Source of the DNA: Dicaeum eximium
Taxonomy: Eukaryota; Chordata; Aves; Passeriformes; Dicaeidae
Direction of reading: 5' to 3'
Length of the DNA stretch: 64,000 nt
NCBI GenBank assembly: GCA_013396995.1
Contig: VWZP01002400.1
Location: 2,852,001 to 2,916,000, forward strand
Shown here: piece by piece, positions 38,874 through 52,042 of the stretch
Layout of the letters: every line of letters begins with the position of its first letter
Position numbering within the stretch: position 1 is the stretch's first letter
Program-made: the position numbers and the translations under genes
Notes under the pieces: generated by a model
Databases searched by the model: none
Seen by the model: the letters and a program-made list of their open reading frames with translations, nothing else
What the model was told of the DNA's origin: nothing

Positions 38874-39976
38874 GAGTTTACTTTTGCAATACTTTAAGAT
38901 TTTCCATAAACACGGCCTACCTTGAGGTTTTTTGTATGAAACTAAGGTTTGATATAAATGAAAATGGAGCTTTTCATAATAAGTATTAACAGGTCTATTA
39001 GTACTCTGATCGGGTTTGGAAAGATTCTTTTTTTAAACCAACCAGAATCCCAGATCTCCTTTCCCCAAAAGTGGAAACACTATTTTTAACCTATTCCAAC
39101 TCCAATACCTCCTTACATCTGAAAAAGACATTGAGCAGTCCACATGGTGTTCCTTGAAAAAAAGTGAATTTTAAACATATTTATGGGACCCAAACGTTTC
39201 ATTCAAAACAGTATTAAAAGGTAAAAAATCCCCACAAACCTAGAGATTTTCCATATATGTTCCCAAACTTTTGCTCTTCTACAATAAAGCCCCACTGAAA
39301 AACTAATGCACAGATAATAAAAGTCCATATACTTCATGTTTGATCATTAATTTAAAAACTGAACTAAGAAAGTGGCATTTTATTTTGTGAAATCTCCAAA
39401 CACCCCAGAAGGAAGAAGAGCCACCACTTTCTCTCTGGCCTTTTTACATTGTCCTGTCACCCAGAGTTATCTCCCTGGACCTCCAATCTACAGCTGACAT
39501 AATATTCCTTTATTAGAAGTAAGTAAATGAATTTCACAGATGTAGTGTAAAAATAAAATTTTACTTCCTTGTGAATGGGACAGAGGTGACCTTGCCAGTG
39601 GGTGAGGTAGAGCAAGCTGTGAGAACCTCAGTGCAACAGCTACTGAATTACACACCTTCACATCCTTCAGCTGCAGCTGCAGTGAGCATGGCTTTTCAGG
39701 AACCTGGATGGACACAGGTGTTTTCCTGGAGGTAGGGGTCTGCTTAGACCTCACCTGAAGTTAGTCCTCACCTCTGTGTTATCTCTGGCGCTTAAATTAG
39801 CTAGGCATTACAAACGGAGTCAGCAGCCTGTAGCCAGTCACCTGGCAAAAAATGGGTAAACAAAAGGAGTAAAAGAATAGTATTTTCAGAGTATTTTCAA
39901 AGCAGTTACAAAATTATCACAAGGCAAATATTTGGCAAAATACAGACTTGGATAAAACTTTTCAGACCTGCAAAAG

Positions 39977-39999
39977 CCCAACCCCAACCCTAACCCTAA
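39977..39999. repeat. very short telomere-like motif
   Basis: CCCTAACCCTAA at 39988-39999 is preceded by the degenerate units CCCAACCCCAA. This gives only two exact vertebrate telomere hexamers plus two variants, so it may be chance or a remnant of a repaired break. Confidence 0.5.
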
Positions 40000-40971
40000 G
40001 CTGCAAGTATAAATGGGGGAACAAAAAATAAATAGCTGTGAAAAAAAGGAAAGAAATCCCCTAGATACTGAAGAAGGGGAAGAAAATGCAAGAACTTATT
40101 TCCTAATTTAAGAAACAAAAAAACTGCACATGCAAGAAAAGGTAACTGAATACAATCACACATGGCTGCATAGTTTTTCCCCAGAACTACACAAAGCTTC
40201 CCTCAGAGCAAGTTGTAGGACCTATCTTGAACCTCAGGAGTAATTCATTTTTGATAGGCCTGATTTCTTCTGGATTACCTCCAAAATCAGGGATTAAGAA
40301 TTATGTTGCCCATACACAATACATTCAACAATTTTTCCTTTCAGACAAGTAATAAATAAGGCCAAGATAACTTCTTACTGTAGTGTTACCTGTTGCTTTT
40401 TAAAATACTGGTTGTTTGGTTTGTTTAAGTAGTGCAACAGATTCCACAGATTTTGTTTAGTCTACAGGCCATCTTCTCAGCAACCATTTCAAGAACACAT
40501 GCCAATAATTAGCTGAATATCTACTGTATGCCAGAGGAAATTGTATGTAAGAGGGAAAAAAATCCTTCCCCTAACTGTAACAAATAGGATACTAGTATGA
40601 AACAAAGAAAAATATACAATAATATTCTCAAATAGGTATTTTATGGTTATGAATTGATCGTTTTTGCATTCTGAATTCATAATGATCTCCACTAAATATT
40701 TCTCAACATTCCCCAGAGGCAAAATATTCAAAGGGCCTGAGGAATGTAGGTGCCTTAACCAGGTTTGCAAATGTGACTTAAGTTAGTTTGTTAGCTGGAT
40801 ACTTTTGAAAATTTTTTTCTGTCCTCTATATTTAAGGTACATCCCATTGATAACTGCATTAACATCTTATACTTCAAGTAAAACCACTCTGGGTAAGTAG
40901 TCAAATTCCCTCGTAATTTGTAGTGGCCAGAAGACATCCCAATTCTTTGTGATTTCATGTGAAAACCATGT

Positions 40972-40998
40972 GTACTCACATCCAAAAGATGTGAGTAC
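40972..40998. repeat. perfect inverted repeat (11-bp arms, 5-nt loop)
   Basis: GTACTCACATC pairs exactly with GATGTGAGTAC across the loop CAAAA. The hairpin is short and its function is unknown. Confidence 0.88.
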
Positions 40999-42134
40999 GT
41001 CCAAGACAGTTCACTCAAAGGTACCACCAGTAGAACACAGATTCTACAAAATACAAAGTTATCATGGGTACTCCACACTCTGGTTTTATATTAGCCCCTT
41101 CTTAGTGACCTTATTACAACTTCTCAGGTCAGGTTTTGTGTCCTGCACATACTGTAACTTCCAGGAGTGTATCTCCAAAGCTCTCATTTTGGCTTTACTT
41201 ATTACTTATAAATTGTGTTACTCAGAATGAGTCATGCAGATGACACAAGCATATAATTTGCTGATTTACCTTCCCATTTCCTTTTTTCCCTTTTTAGTTA
41301 CCTTTGAGCAAGCCTGTTAGTCCCCCTTTTGTCTTTCCAGAACTGCACATGTAAGCAACATTAAAATCAACAATACCCTCGCCATCTTCTTCCCTGTGTC
41401 CCACTGGTTCAGTTCAGTTCTTAGGCAGAAGTCCCCTTTCCACCATATCTGCTTTATTTAAGATGTAATTAGAAGCATGAGGCAGCTTTTCCCAGTTAAT
41501 CCTGAAGCATCTGGCATTGACCACTACTTGCCTTCTGTATGTCAATGTATATGTTCACAAAATTAAAACCAGACTAAGATAATCCTTGAGCAAGCAAAAT
41601 GCCAAATTTGCATTCCAGAATTCATAAGAAATCTACATCTACTTCACAGCATAGGCATCCTCATCCCCTCATGGACCTCTGTCTCTATTACTATGAAAAA
41701 ATAAATCAAACCAAAAGCAGCAAGTAATAAAACCAGTGAATGGATGACAGAGCAGCCTGCTAGTGACATTCTTTTGCCTCTGCTCCATTCTTTCTTCTGT
41801 CACATTAATTTATGCAAGCAGTGACAAGAAGTAGAAGAAAAAGCGTATAACCAGCATCCCTCACATCTGACACAAACATTTTAGTTATAGTAGGCACTGA
41901 AAGAGGGAGTTTACAAAGTTGGGGTACATTTTTAATTTTCATCTCTTTTGCTGTGGAGTATACTCCAAAGAAAACAGTTTGCTCCACTAAACAGCTTATC
42001 ATGCACACCTGAAGTTAATTCATACCACCACATCTTTAATGAGTTTCAATTAAGAACTGTCCAAAAATACAAAGAGGGGAGGTGACACTAGTGCAGAGAG
42101 CAGAGCCTAGGCATAACCTGACATGGTTGCCCAG

Positions 42135-42293
42135 CACTGTCCCTCTCATGGCCAGCAGGGCTGTGGGCAGCTGGCACAGCTGGCTCCCATGCTCCTGAGG
42201 GGCTCAGGCAGTCCCACTGTCCCTCTCATGGCCAGCAGGGCTGTGGGCAGCTGGCACAGCTGCTGCCATGCTCCTGAGGGGCTCAGGCAGTCC
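42135..42293. repeat. 80/79-bp tandem duplication, GC-rich
   Basis: A unit beginning CACTGTCCCTCTCATGGCCA occurs at 42135-42214 and again at 42215-42293. The second copy is one base shorter where TGGCTCCCATG becomes TGCTGCCATG. The near identity of the copies indicates a recent duplication. The overlapping 100-codon plus-strand open frame is explained by the repeat and its GC content. Confidence 0.93.
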
Positions 42294-45200
42294 CAACATG
42301 GGGATTCCCCTGCCCAGCTCCGCTGCTGCCCACCTTGCCAGCCAGTGGTGCCACCTCTCTGTCCTCCCCAGCACCCTCCTGGCTCTGCCAGACAGCTTCA
42401 GGTAGGTCTTCAGTTTTGTTCATGAACCAAATCATAAATATGTAAAAGGCAGGAAAAATCCCAGGCTGCTGATTTTGGTTTATATTCAGTTATGGGTGGG
42501 AATCTTGCTGAAGGTTGTTCGCACCTATTGTTCTCCCAGACTTGGTACTGTTCATCCAAACCACACCACAAAGAAACAAATTTTCATCGTCCACCTCATC
42601 TATTCCTCTCTCCATTGATACCTACAAGTTCTATTTAGTTCTCAGGAGGTTTTTATGGGCAGGAATTAAAAATGTTCCCAGGAAAGTTGCAAGGTCCCAT
42701 TTGCACCAGGTGTCTGAGGGGTGGCCGCCGTGAGGGAAGGCCCGGCTGGCTCCAAACACCCCACAGCCAGACAAGCTGGGCCCTCGGGAAGCTGCTGGTG
42801 CCTCTCTGAAAGTGTTTAAGGGGAAAATGGCACAAAGGTGGTGAGCAGTGAGGAAAGAAGTGTGGTAAACAGCCCTGCCACCCTCAAGGTCAGAGAAGGA
42901 GGGCAGGAGGAGGCAATCCAGACACTCACCAGTGTGGCCAAATATTGATCCTTGGCATTGCTTTTGCCGGTGACTTTGCCAATATTTTATGAAGAAATGC
43001 TAAGAGGGTCATTGCATAAGAAGGTCATGGCCACCCACACCACCACAGCAATATCAGAGAAACCTCAGTAAGGCACTGCCCTAGAGCTCTGCTTCCACCC
43101 CTCTCCATGCACAAAAAATTCCTGCACACCAGGCTCTGTCCCCTGCACACATTCCTCTTAAAACCTGAGCCTTGGTCTCTCTCATGTACCATCCATGCTT
43201 ACTCGTCTCCTCTGTGGGTGGTGGTGTCAGCATTTTGAGGTGCCTGGAGGAATAAATTACAAGTTCAATTCTGCCTTTTCAAAGACTGCTGGCCTTGCAG
43301 ATCTTGCTGTGTTCGTGCATCTGTGTGTGCTCACACGAGTGCAAGGCCTGCAGCAGGGGGTGATGGACCAGTCAGCCCAAAAACACAGGAAAAGGAAGCT
43401 GGAGCAAACTTCCAGAAAAGGATCAAACATTCAAGTTCCCAATTTAAAAAACCCCCCAAATGCATCAAAACAAAACCCCCAACAAAACAACACAGAAATT
43501 CAGTCCTTTCTCATCAGGCTTTATTATCTCAAAGATAGAGATTAGGTTGAAATTAACTACTGAGTTAAAAAATAAATCTCTAATTTAAATGATTTTTGAA
43601 CAGCAGATTAACTAATGGTATTTCCATAACCTGTACTATGCATGCTGTGCAACTTCTCATTGCATATAAACTTTTTTTTTCTTTTTAACTCAATGTTATC
43701 CTTTTTATGAGATAAATTACTAAGATCATCTTGATAAGCAAGTTCTGTGCTATAAAGTTATGAGGTAAATAACTATCCAGTCCAGTTATGGCCTTATGGC
43801 ACATTTCTTAGCTATAGCACAGGTAAGCTATAAACCATGTTTATCTGTTTGGCATTCTGTTTATCCTTGTGGGAGATCCAGTATCTGCCATCTCTGCTTG
43901 TCTGTCAAATCCTCTCAGCTGTTCCTTCTGTGTGCTTGCCAGAGACATCTTGTGTGCTGTGCCCTGCTGAGGCTCCCTCCTCCTCTGCTCCAGGCTGGCT
44001 TCCAACTTGTGCCTCACTATGCCAACTGGAGATCTGCCTAAGCAGCTCTGCTTTGTTACTGGTCAATGTCCATTAATAATACCACTTCACATCATCTCAC
44101 TAATCCAAAAGCCATCATTACTTAAATAAAACACAATCAAGATCTAATAGGAGGCCACCCTTATGCTGCTGGACAAGTCAAAGCCAAGTCAAGGAAAAAG
44201 AACTCGACCTAAGGAAAAACCTGCAGCTATAGTTACAAATAGACTTTACCAATGTTTGGATATAAGAAACATGAAACAAACTTAGCAGGATAAGACATTC
44301 TCCCTCCTAATGAAGTTTCTAATGACCAAACTGTAGCGTTATTCATGATGATGTGAGTCTTTGGCAATTCTACTATTTTCCCAGCCATTCTGGAAATTCA
44401 TTCCCAGTCATTCATAGCCATTCTGGATTTGCCTTACTGGAGCCAAGATCAGCATCTGGCCTCTGAACTCCATTCTCTCACTTAAAAGCAGCTGATATGA
44501 AGTATTTATTTATTTTATTTTAGGCTTTCCAACCTTCTATTAAATCTTTTGGGTTTGGGGCAAATTTATTCCTTGGATATCAATTAACTTACCACCACCC
44601 CTTTCCTTGGTAATTAAGATTTATCTCTAGCAGCAGAAATAAAGTGTGCTAAAACAAATCTGAACAATACTGATGATATTTTTAAATGAATAATTTTCAT
44701 AGGCTCATGAGTACTAATGTTTCCCTTCCTAGTGTTCACCAGACATCCCTGTTGGCTCTAGCACGACCCAGCCTTTAACCTTACACAGAGATATCTATAC
44801 AAGCTGACAGACTGAAGAAGCCTCTCATCTGGGACCACTTTGCTATTTTCAGTTTTCCAGCTTTTCACTAGAAGTAGAAAGACTCAGTTGCAAGAAAGAA
44901 TTTTCCTTCTTTTGTTGAAATTCAGAAAAATATAAGTCAGCACCACTGTGGTTCTAATCTCAGCTTTCAGCTGGAGGAGCTGAACTGTGGTCACTTGTTC
45001 TCTGTAACTACCAGGGAATTCAGGAAAACTGTTAAGATCAAATTATGCCTTTTCAAGGGCAGGCAACTCACATGGTAATGTGCTGAGCCACCACCAAGGA
45101 ATGCTCTGGATTCTATTAATACAGGGGCAATTTTGCAGCATTTTCTCTAAATATGTAGCCTTACAAAAAAGCCTTCTTTTCGTGCAGCTAGCACAGAGGA

Positions 45201-47403
45201 AAACGTGGTTAGAAACTTACTGGTTAAGTATAGTAACTTTTTCTTGAAGAAGAGGACAATTATTCTGGAGTTTGTAATTTAGGAATTAGCAGTTAGATCA
45301 TAAAATAGGCTACTGGTAAACACTAAGTATTAAGGATTAGAATAATACTTTTTTTTTTTTTGTTATTGACACCAAGAGATCAGTTCACTAACTGTAGTAT
45401 GCATGCTTACAATGATTAGACGTGGATGCAGTTTTTGAGGTATGTGCTCATGAACATTCATTTACATCTTCATTTTTTCTGAAAATTTTCTACATTCATT
45501 TACATCAGTGAATGATAAATTTGGAAAAAAAAAGGCTGGAATAGCCTATTTTAACATAGCACCACCTAACAAGCTGTTGAAAACAGGGTTTTAAAGTATG
45601 TATCAGTTTATTATAGTTGTCTTGACAAAGTTTCCAAACAGCTTGCTGTCATACAAAGCATACAAAAATTCTGTTATATATACTGAAATGCTTCAGATAA
45701 CCTGGAAGGAGTATTAAATTTTGTAAGTGCATATTACACCAGTGCACCTTTTGTGTGGCTAATCAAAACTAGAAAGCAGTCCTAGCAAATCTGCAGTCAG
45801 TATGAGGTGTTTCAAACTGTTTATCTAGAAAAACACAGTTTCTATTTGCAGTCCAAATTCTACAGTGCTCACAAGAACACTGTGACTTGTCAGAGCTCCA
45901 CTGGTTTAAATTCCAACCCTCCCCTGCTACACACAGGGCTCCCGTGGGATTTCACTGTGTGAGGATGGCAGAATACTTTGGCCTTGGTAAAGAGATCTGT
46001 GGTTCTCAGACTGTGTGTATTACTTAAAATATTCATGTTAGAATTACTCTGGATAATTTTCTGAAAGCTATAGTTCAATACTCAGATGCTGACAAAAAGA
46101 CAAAAATTTAAAGAAAAGAGATAAAAAATTATTCAACACTGACTAGAACTCTAGCACACACATCAAAACTGATACTAGTGATCACCTTTCACAGAAGGAT
46201 GCCTCATGATCACAATATGTAACCAGTTCAAGCAGAAGTATGGAATGTTTTCTGAACAAGGATAAATTTAAAAGATAAAAAACTTCAGCTTTGATATGAG
46301 TTGCACTAGATGTAAAAATTAAACCTAATAGAGAAAATGGTCAGAATTTATTTCTCAATGTTTCTTATCATTCAAGAAAACTGGCAGTCACACAAAAGTA
46401 ATCATTCAGTGGATTTAAAGTTAAGAATAGGAAATATTTTTTCACATCTTGAAATGGTAGCATTTATATCTTCAATATTTTGAATGTAAATATATAGATT
46501 CAAAAATAATCAAGCAAATTAGTATAAAATAGTTTTGTCAGCAGCTTTCAAACATGACAGTAGAGATGTTCTGAAGAGGAAACATCTTCAATAGCAAATT
46601 CCTTTAAACTGTGACAGTGCCCTGAGAGATGTTCTTACACACCTGTGAGCTTCCATTCTTGGCCACTCTCTGGGACAGAATAAAGATTTAGCTAGATCAT
46701 GGATCTGACACTTTAACTATGCTTTCCATTTTATACAATGGCATCTGAATACAAAAAAAGCATCCTGCTGCTTTCCAAAGATACTAGAAAAGGAATTTGC
46801 ATGATACAATTTTCCCAATGATCATACAGGATTTAAATTTTAAGTCTTTAACTTAAGTTGTTCTGCCCCTGGCTACTGTACACTTCCTCGATAGACAGGA
46901 AATAATCTCTAGTTCCTGAGTAGACACAAGAAAGGTCCTCAGAGCAGATAGAGTTTCAGAATGGAAAAAAAATTAGAATTGCCAAATCAAACAATCAGTT
47001 TCCTGTCTTTCAGGAGCCTTGTGCCTTACTGTATAATACAATATAAACATGAGCTCTGTTTTCTCTTAGCATTTTCGTTTCATTTCATAATAAAATAAAT
47101 CTCCTTATTCATAAAAAAGAAATCAAATTAAAATGAAGTCGGTACATTACTTTGGAAATTACTTTTATGCCAATGATAAAAACAGATCCGAACCGTGTGC
47201 TAGTCTATTTTCATTCAATTCCATTATTTGTAAGAACTGGTTCAAACAAGTGATGAGCCTTTCATGCTACAAGAGTCCAACATATAAAACTGACATTACA
47301 GAAACTGTCAGAAATTTGTTATTTCTGCAGTGTCAGTCTATGGCCTGTATCTCCCACACGGTGCACCCTGCCCTAGGAGTTAACTAAAGCCATCAGAAGA
47401 GCT
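42294..47403. other. non-coding DNA, GC-richer at first and then AT-rich
   Basis: A GC-richer stretch extends to about 43400, with a few CpGs near 42720-42790 (GTGGCCGCCGTGAGG). Beyond that is AT-rich unique sequence. I recognise no gene or transposon. The open frame at 43195-43545 is not recognised. Confidence 0.55.
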
Positions 47404-47687
47404 GCAGGGTGTAGCAGAAGGCCAGTGGAGCCTTAACCAACACCAAAGAAGGCCTCAAGCACCTGTTCTTTATTGTTGCTCAGTAGAACCTTTTAAACCC
47501 TTGATCTCACACGCATTCCACCTGTGTGTCCTCTCTCCCTTCTGTGGTTGGTCAGTGCCCCTCAGCACCCCCTGGCTCATTCCCTTCAGTACAGTCACCT
47601 GTCCCACACAGCTGTACCCATCAGGGATGGGGCTCGGCCACAGCCCCACTCCCAATCACCACCAGCTGTGTGCCTACAACAGCAGGG
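47404..47687 (-). mobile_element. solo LTR of an endogenous retrovirus with 6-bp TSD
   Basis: A 272-bp element at 47410-47681 is flanked by exact 6-bp direct repeats GCAGGG (47404-47409 and 47682-47687). It has TG...CA ends: the minus strand starts TGTTGTAGGCAC and ends CTTCTGCTACA. On the minus strand a TATA-like TTTAAA (47497-47492) is followed by the polyadenylation signal AATAAA (47474-47469), in the expected order. No internal retroviral sequence adjoins it, so it is a solo LTR left by recombination between two LTRs. A 6-bp duplication is typical of class II (ERVK-like) insertions in birds. The exact family is unknown to me. Confidence 0.82.
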
Positions 47688-48073
47688 AACCTGTAAAAAG
47701 AAAATCCTGCTAGTGAGCTGGGACTTGGGACTTGCTAAGAGGGGTCCTACCTATTCAGGTAGCCAGGCTGCTGGAGAAAAGCAGGAGAGTTGGCAACAGA
47801 AGATCCCTGGGACTGCTTGGGCCAGGAATAAGGAACAAAGTGTTTATCAGCTGATTTTCTATTGGAGGACATGGTCATGCTACATCTCTGTGTGTCCACC
47901 AGAGAGGTTCTTGTTTGCTCCTGTCCCTGGGAAGAACGACTGAAGGTTTTACAAGCAGCTCCAGAATTCAAAGCCATAATAGGACAGACTGAAATTGCTT
48001 CAGGCAGGGCTTCAGCTGGCTAAAGGTAAGATATTTTCTATATTCAGAAACTTGAAAATAAAATCCTGAAATT

Positions 48074-48089
48074 AAAAAAAAAAAAAAAA
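48074..48089. repeat. poly-A run
   Basis: A run of 16 A. No retrogene body is recognisable upstream. Confidence 0.8.
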
Positions 48090-48187
48090 CCGAGTACTTG
48101 AGCTTCCAGTAGTCACATCACTCCACCCTGAAAAGTTTCTGTCATACAGGAGTTCAAACTCCTTCTCTCTCTCCTATCCAAAAGAGA

Positions 48188-48210
48188 GAGGGAGGAGTCT
48201 CTCCTCCCTC
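48188..48210. repeat. polypurine/polypyrimidine inverted repeat (10-bp arms)
   Basis: GAGGGAGGAG pairs exactly with CTCCTCCCTC across TCT. It is preceded by a CTCTCTCTCC tract facing GAGAGAGGG, so overlapping alternative hairpins are possible. Confidence 0.85.
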
Positions 48211-50879
48211 ATTCTTTATTCTCTCCTAACCTTGGTGGAGAGATTATCCCTTCCCCACAGGGACAATTTCAGTTTAACCACTTGCTCTTTGATTATGAAA
48301 TGCTTATGGCTGCACTAGTGACTTGTGCTCATCACTACCAGAGCAATGTGAAGTATCTGCCTTCTCCAAAAGACAGAGAGAGGACTGAAGATGGGATAAG
48401 CCATCTCATGCTTTAAAATTTAAAGACTTCTATGGCATTTGTGGACAATACATTTGCCTTCCTTTGCAAATGCAGTTCAGTATCATAAATAGATGATAAT
48501 TAGGAGTAACCTATGCATCAGATTCTTTCAGTAGGACTTACCCCTGCTAGTAAACATTCCTCTTTGTTTTTCAGCTTACTTAACGTTCACACTTTATAGG
48601 CATAAGAAATTTTATTTTTCTTTCAGTCTCTTTCACTAATTTTTCCACACTCGTATTGCATGAGATTTACACTGCAAAAATGCTGAAGCTGTGCTGAGGC
48701 AGTCTTTTCTTTAAAATAAAAGCCCTTCTTTTTAAAAAAATCAAACAACTTCAACATATTCAGGCTGTCACTAAAACAGCTAAGCACCCCTAGGACTATA
48801 GTGCTTGCCCAGACAAATGCACATTCCTGTCTGTAGAGACCTAGCCGGAATGTCTAGCATCAGAATTTCATATTTTGTGCAGTCAATTCTATTTCACGTA
48901 CTAAGCCACAAACCCATTACAGTTGAAAACAGCAGAAAGTCTGTTTTAAATTAGGTAATGCAAATACAGTAGTAACAGAAAGCACAGAGAGCTCACATGT
49001 ATGGCATATACGTACAGGCAAGGCAACCAAGCAGGAAAGGCAGGTATTAGGAAAAGAGGAAAACCAAAGAAATATTGAAAAAGTAGTCTTTTCACTTTTA
49101 AATCAACTTCTAAAACCCAACAGAAACCCGCTATATTTAAGAAGGAAGCAAGACAATCATGCACATTACGGAGCATAAGTTAAATATGAATCACACAGTA
49201 GTTATGTCAAATTGCTATTGTACAATCAGCACCTGCCTCAGAAACAATTGAGAAATTGGAATATTTTCTGTTCAAAAAGGTTGGCTACAAAAGCAAGCAC
49301 CTCTTTCACTCATTGAAAGGTGTACAGGATGTTTATTTTGCATCAGTACTGACACTACAGATATGAAAAAAAAATTAAAGCAAAATGTAGTATCTCACTA
49401 AGGAAACGAAATATTGTGCAAAATGTTTCATTTCTTGTTCTGTATCAATCCTCTAGATTTTTCCTTTTTTCCCTGTGTCCATCTCTAGAAATTTCTTTTG
49501 CTCGCATAGGTTTTCCCTCCTCTATTTTTCTATATTATTTGCTTCTCCTTTATATAATAAGCAAGCTATATTTAAAAATCAATTATTCTCATAAAAATTA
49601 TCCTTGTAGATTCTTCAAATCCATGAGCCAGTGTTTTTAATTCATGTGACCCTTTAAAGAAAGCCTGTCTTGTGGTATTTGAGTAAGATGAGTCAACATA
49701 GCAAAAGAGGAAATAACATACTATTCTTACGGAATACATACTTTGTGATAAATCAAAAATATTTCATCTTCAAATATCACTGTGGCACATTCACTCTATA
49801 GTTCATGCTGTCTTATTATTTATGTTAGGAAAATAAATATTGAAAATAGCGTGGGAAAAGCTAAAAACCAAAAATAATTAGTCTTTGATGTTGAAAACAA
49901 TCCTTTAGTAATAAATCTATCCAATTTAGCCTGACAGAGTCAGCTCATGATTCAAAAAAAAAAAAAAGAATCCTGCAGCATACAACAGGAGGGACAGAAC
50001 CATTAGTAGATTTTTACTCTCAGCCATTTTTAACTGTCTTTGCACAAGGTTTCTGTCCTATCTCAAACTGTCAGCTGGGGTAGCTTGGGAATGAAATGGA
50101 TGAAGGGGTTTCCTTCTCTAAAGTACCAACCATTCAGTGTTCTCATATTCAGATATAAAATATATCTGATAAATATCTTCATAGTGCACCTGTAAATAAT
50201 CACTGAAAATAGAACTGATCTTTATAATTGTTTTTCTTAACAAAATAAAGCAAACATCCTTATAATATTAAGAACTTTTGCTAAAAATCCTAAAGGTTTT
50301 TTTAAGAGATACTTCCTAGTGAAAGTAATTAAGCCTAAAGCAAGGTCTTTAGCTCTAGTTCATTATTGCATCCAGACATGTGGGTCTTCTGGAAGATTTG
50401 GGGTTTTTCTTCACACTTTATTTAATTTCTGCATTTTAATAAAGCTGGTGTATAAGCTCAATGGCATTAGAGTTTTATCATCAATACATTTGTTAAGAAT
50501 AGTGCAAATTAAGAGTAAATCTTAATAAATACAGAATATTTCTGGGACTTCTTGCATAGCTTCCTTCACACCTGAAAGGTCCAGAAGAATAAAACAAACA
50601 TGTGAGCCCAAGCTGCAAGCTTTGGTATACTTTGTCAATCAACAAAAACCTCTGCTGAGGGCAGGAAAGGTATCCAAGATTTGCATTATAGCATGAAATT
50701 TGCATCAATACAAAAAATAGAAGAAAAGACCCAAACAGTATTTACTATCAAACAATAAGGCAGAAATATTTCATGTAAAGTCTTTTACCCAAAGACCCTA
50801 AGCTTTTCTTTCAAAAGATGTATTCAAAATGAAACTGATGCAAAACAGTAAGAGAGAAAATAAGAACTTTTTTTTACAG

Positions 50880-50967
50880 GAAATGACTACAAGTACTGCC
50901 TGATTCAGTCTACCACAGCTGATGCTAATGGAGAATATGATCATTTACCACCAGTATACCAAGAAAG
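50880..50967 (+). other. candidate internal exon, unrecognised
   Basis: A strong acceptor (CTTTTTTTTACAG) precedes 88 nt, followed by the donor AAAG|GTAACA. One frame is open, with two leading bases. It gives 28 codons starting NDYKYCLIQSTTADANG and ending HLPPVYQE, with two bases left over. The other frames have stops. The peptide is protein-like but not recognised. The leftover phase would join the candidate at 60631-60740, although a 9.7-kb intron is only a guess. Confidence 0.2.
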
Positions 50968-52017
50968 GTAACAAGTATTTTTATGCAAATATATGATAAA
51001 CTAGCCATAGGTAAATGTAGCCAGCAAATTACAAGGCTCTTTTTAATATCAAAGAATGGACTGCTGGAATGATCTTTCAGCTACAGAAACAACTGAACTC
51101 ATCTGAGATAAGGCCTGATAAATTTACAGTAGACTTAATTTTCTTGGTGTTTTACACATTTCTTAACCTCTCAAGTATAGGAATGCTTTCCTAATGCTTT
51201 AATGTTTTTCTTGCTTGATCTATGTTTTTTAGCATTCATTTTGTGTTTTCATGACAGCGTAAAAAATGCAGGAAACCATATATAATGATATGATTCTGTC
51301 TCTGTAATTTTGGTCTTGTGCATCTCAATGATCACATGGCTTTGATATGCCAGAGTAAGTTTTTAAATGCTGCATTTAATGGTAAATGTGGTAAGCCACA
51401 ATTGTAGAGCTTGGTAATGCTTGCTTTGGCTTTGCAAAATGGGATATCAAAGAGGTATAAGATCAACTTGCCATATTTGGCACCATCAAGTTTAAGTTAA
51501 ACTCGTATCCTAGGTGAATGGACAGTCAAATAAAACCATCCCTCTGGAAATAGCAGGGTACTGTACATAAACTAGAAAAATTATTGGTTGTAAAGCAGCC
51601 TGGACTGAATATAACAAACTCAGCTGGCTGGAGCTCAGGGAGCTGTTTCTTTTGCCTCATAACAGAGCTTTTGTTTCAGAAGTTGGAGACTCTGTGTTTA
51701 GCCCAGCAACAAACTCTGAAATGAATCAACCATGTGTAGGTTTGATAGTGTGTTTACCAAGGCTTCCATGTGTGTATTATTTTGTCCTTGTACCTTAGTG
51801 TGATGTGGCTGCCTCTGTACTATCCTACACTAAAAGAAAAAAACTAAAAAACACCAAAGGCTTCCCCTTAAAATATTTTTTTAAAGCTATTGTGCCAGAA
51901 AAATGCATTTCTAATCATCCAGAAGACACATCTAGTATCACACTAGCTCCCACAGAATGACTGGTCCTCCCCATTCTCAAACAAATCATCATGCATTTTC
52001 CTTCTTTCTTGATGGTA

Positions 52018-52042
52018 AATGGGTCATACTCTATGACCCATT
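52018..52042. repeat. perfect inverted repeat (11-bp arms, 3-nt loop)
   Basis: AATGGGTCATA pairs exactly with TATGACCCATT across CTC. The half-site GGGTCA resembles a nuclear-receptor half-site. As written the arrangement is an everted-type pair with GGGTCA and TGACCC about 7 bp apart. Functional relevance is untested. Confidence 0.88.

Larger units (their letters stand above)
38574..42134. other. unique AT-rich non-coding DNA with short simple motifs
   Basis: Besides the CA repeat, the telomere-like motif and the hairpin at 40972-40998, nothing is recognisable. A pyrimidine-rich acceptor with a short open stretch occurs on the minus strand near 41870-41905. Confidence 0.55.
47688..50879. 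other. unique AT-rich non-coding DNA
   Basis: I see no recognisable gene or transposon. A strong donor-like AAAG|GTAAGAT lies at about 48025, but no convincing coding exon ends there. The purine/pyrimidine palindrome at 48188-48210 and the poly-A run are listed separately. Confidence 0.55.

Noticed and set aside
42123..42425. 100-codon plus-strand open frame
   Set aside because: Consists largely of the 80-bp tandem duplication and follows from GC content.
44381..44435. Repeated AGCCATTCTGGA motif
   Set aside because: Two short copies without further structure; likely chance or a minor slippage event.
47524..47943. 139-codon plus-strand open frame
   Set aside because: Its first part lies inside the solo LTR and on its antisense strand, so it is not an independent gene.
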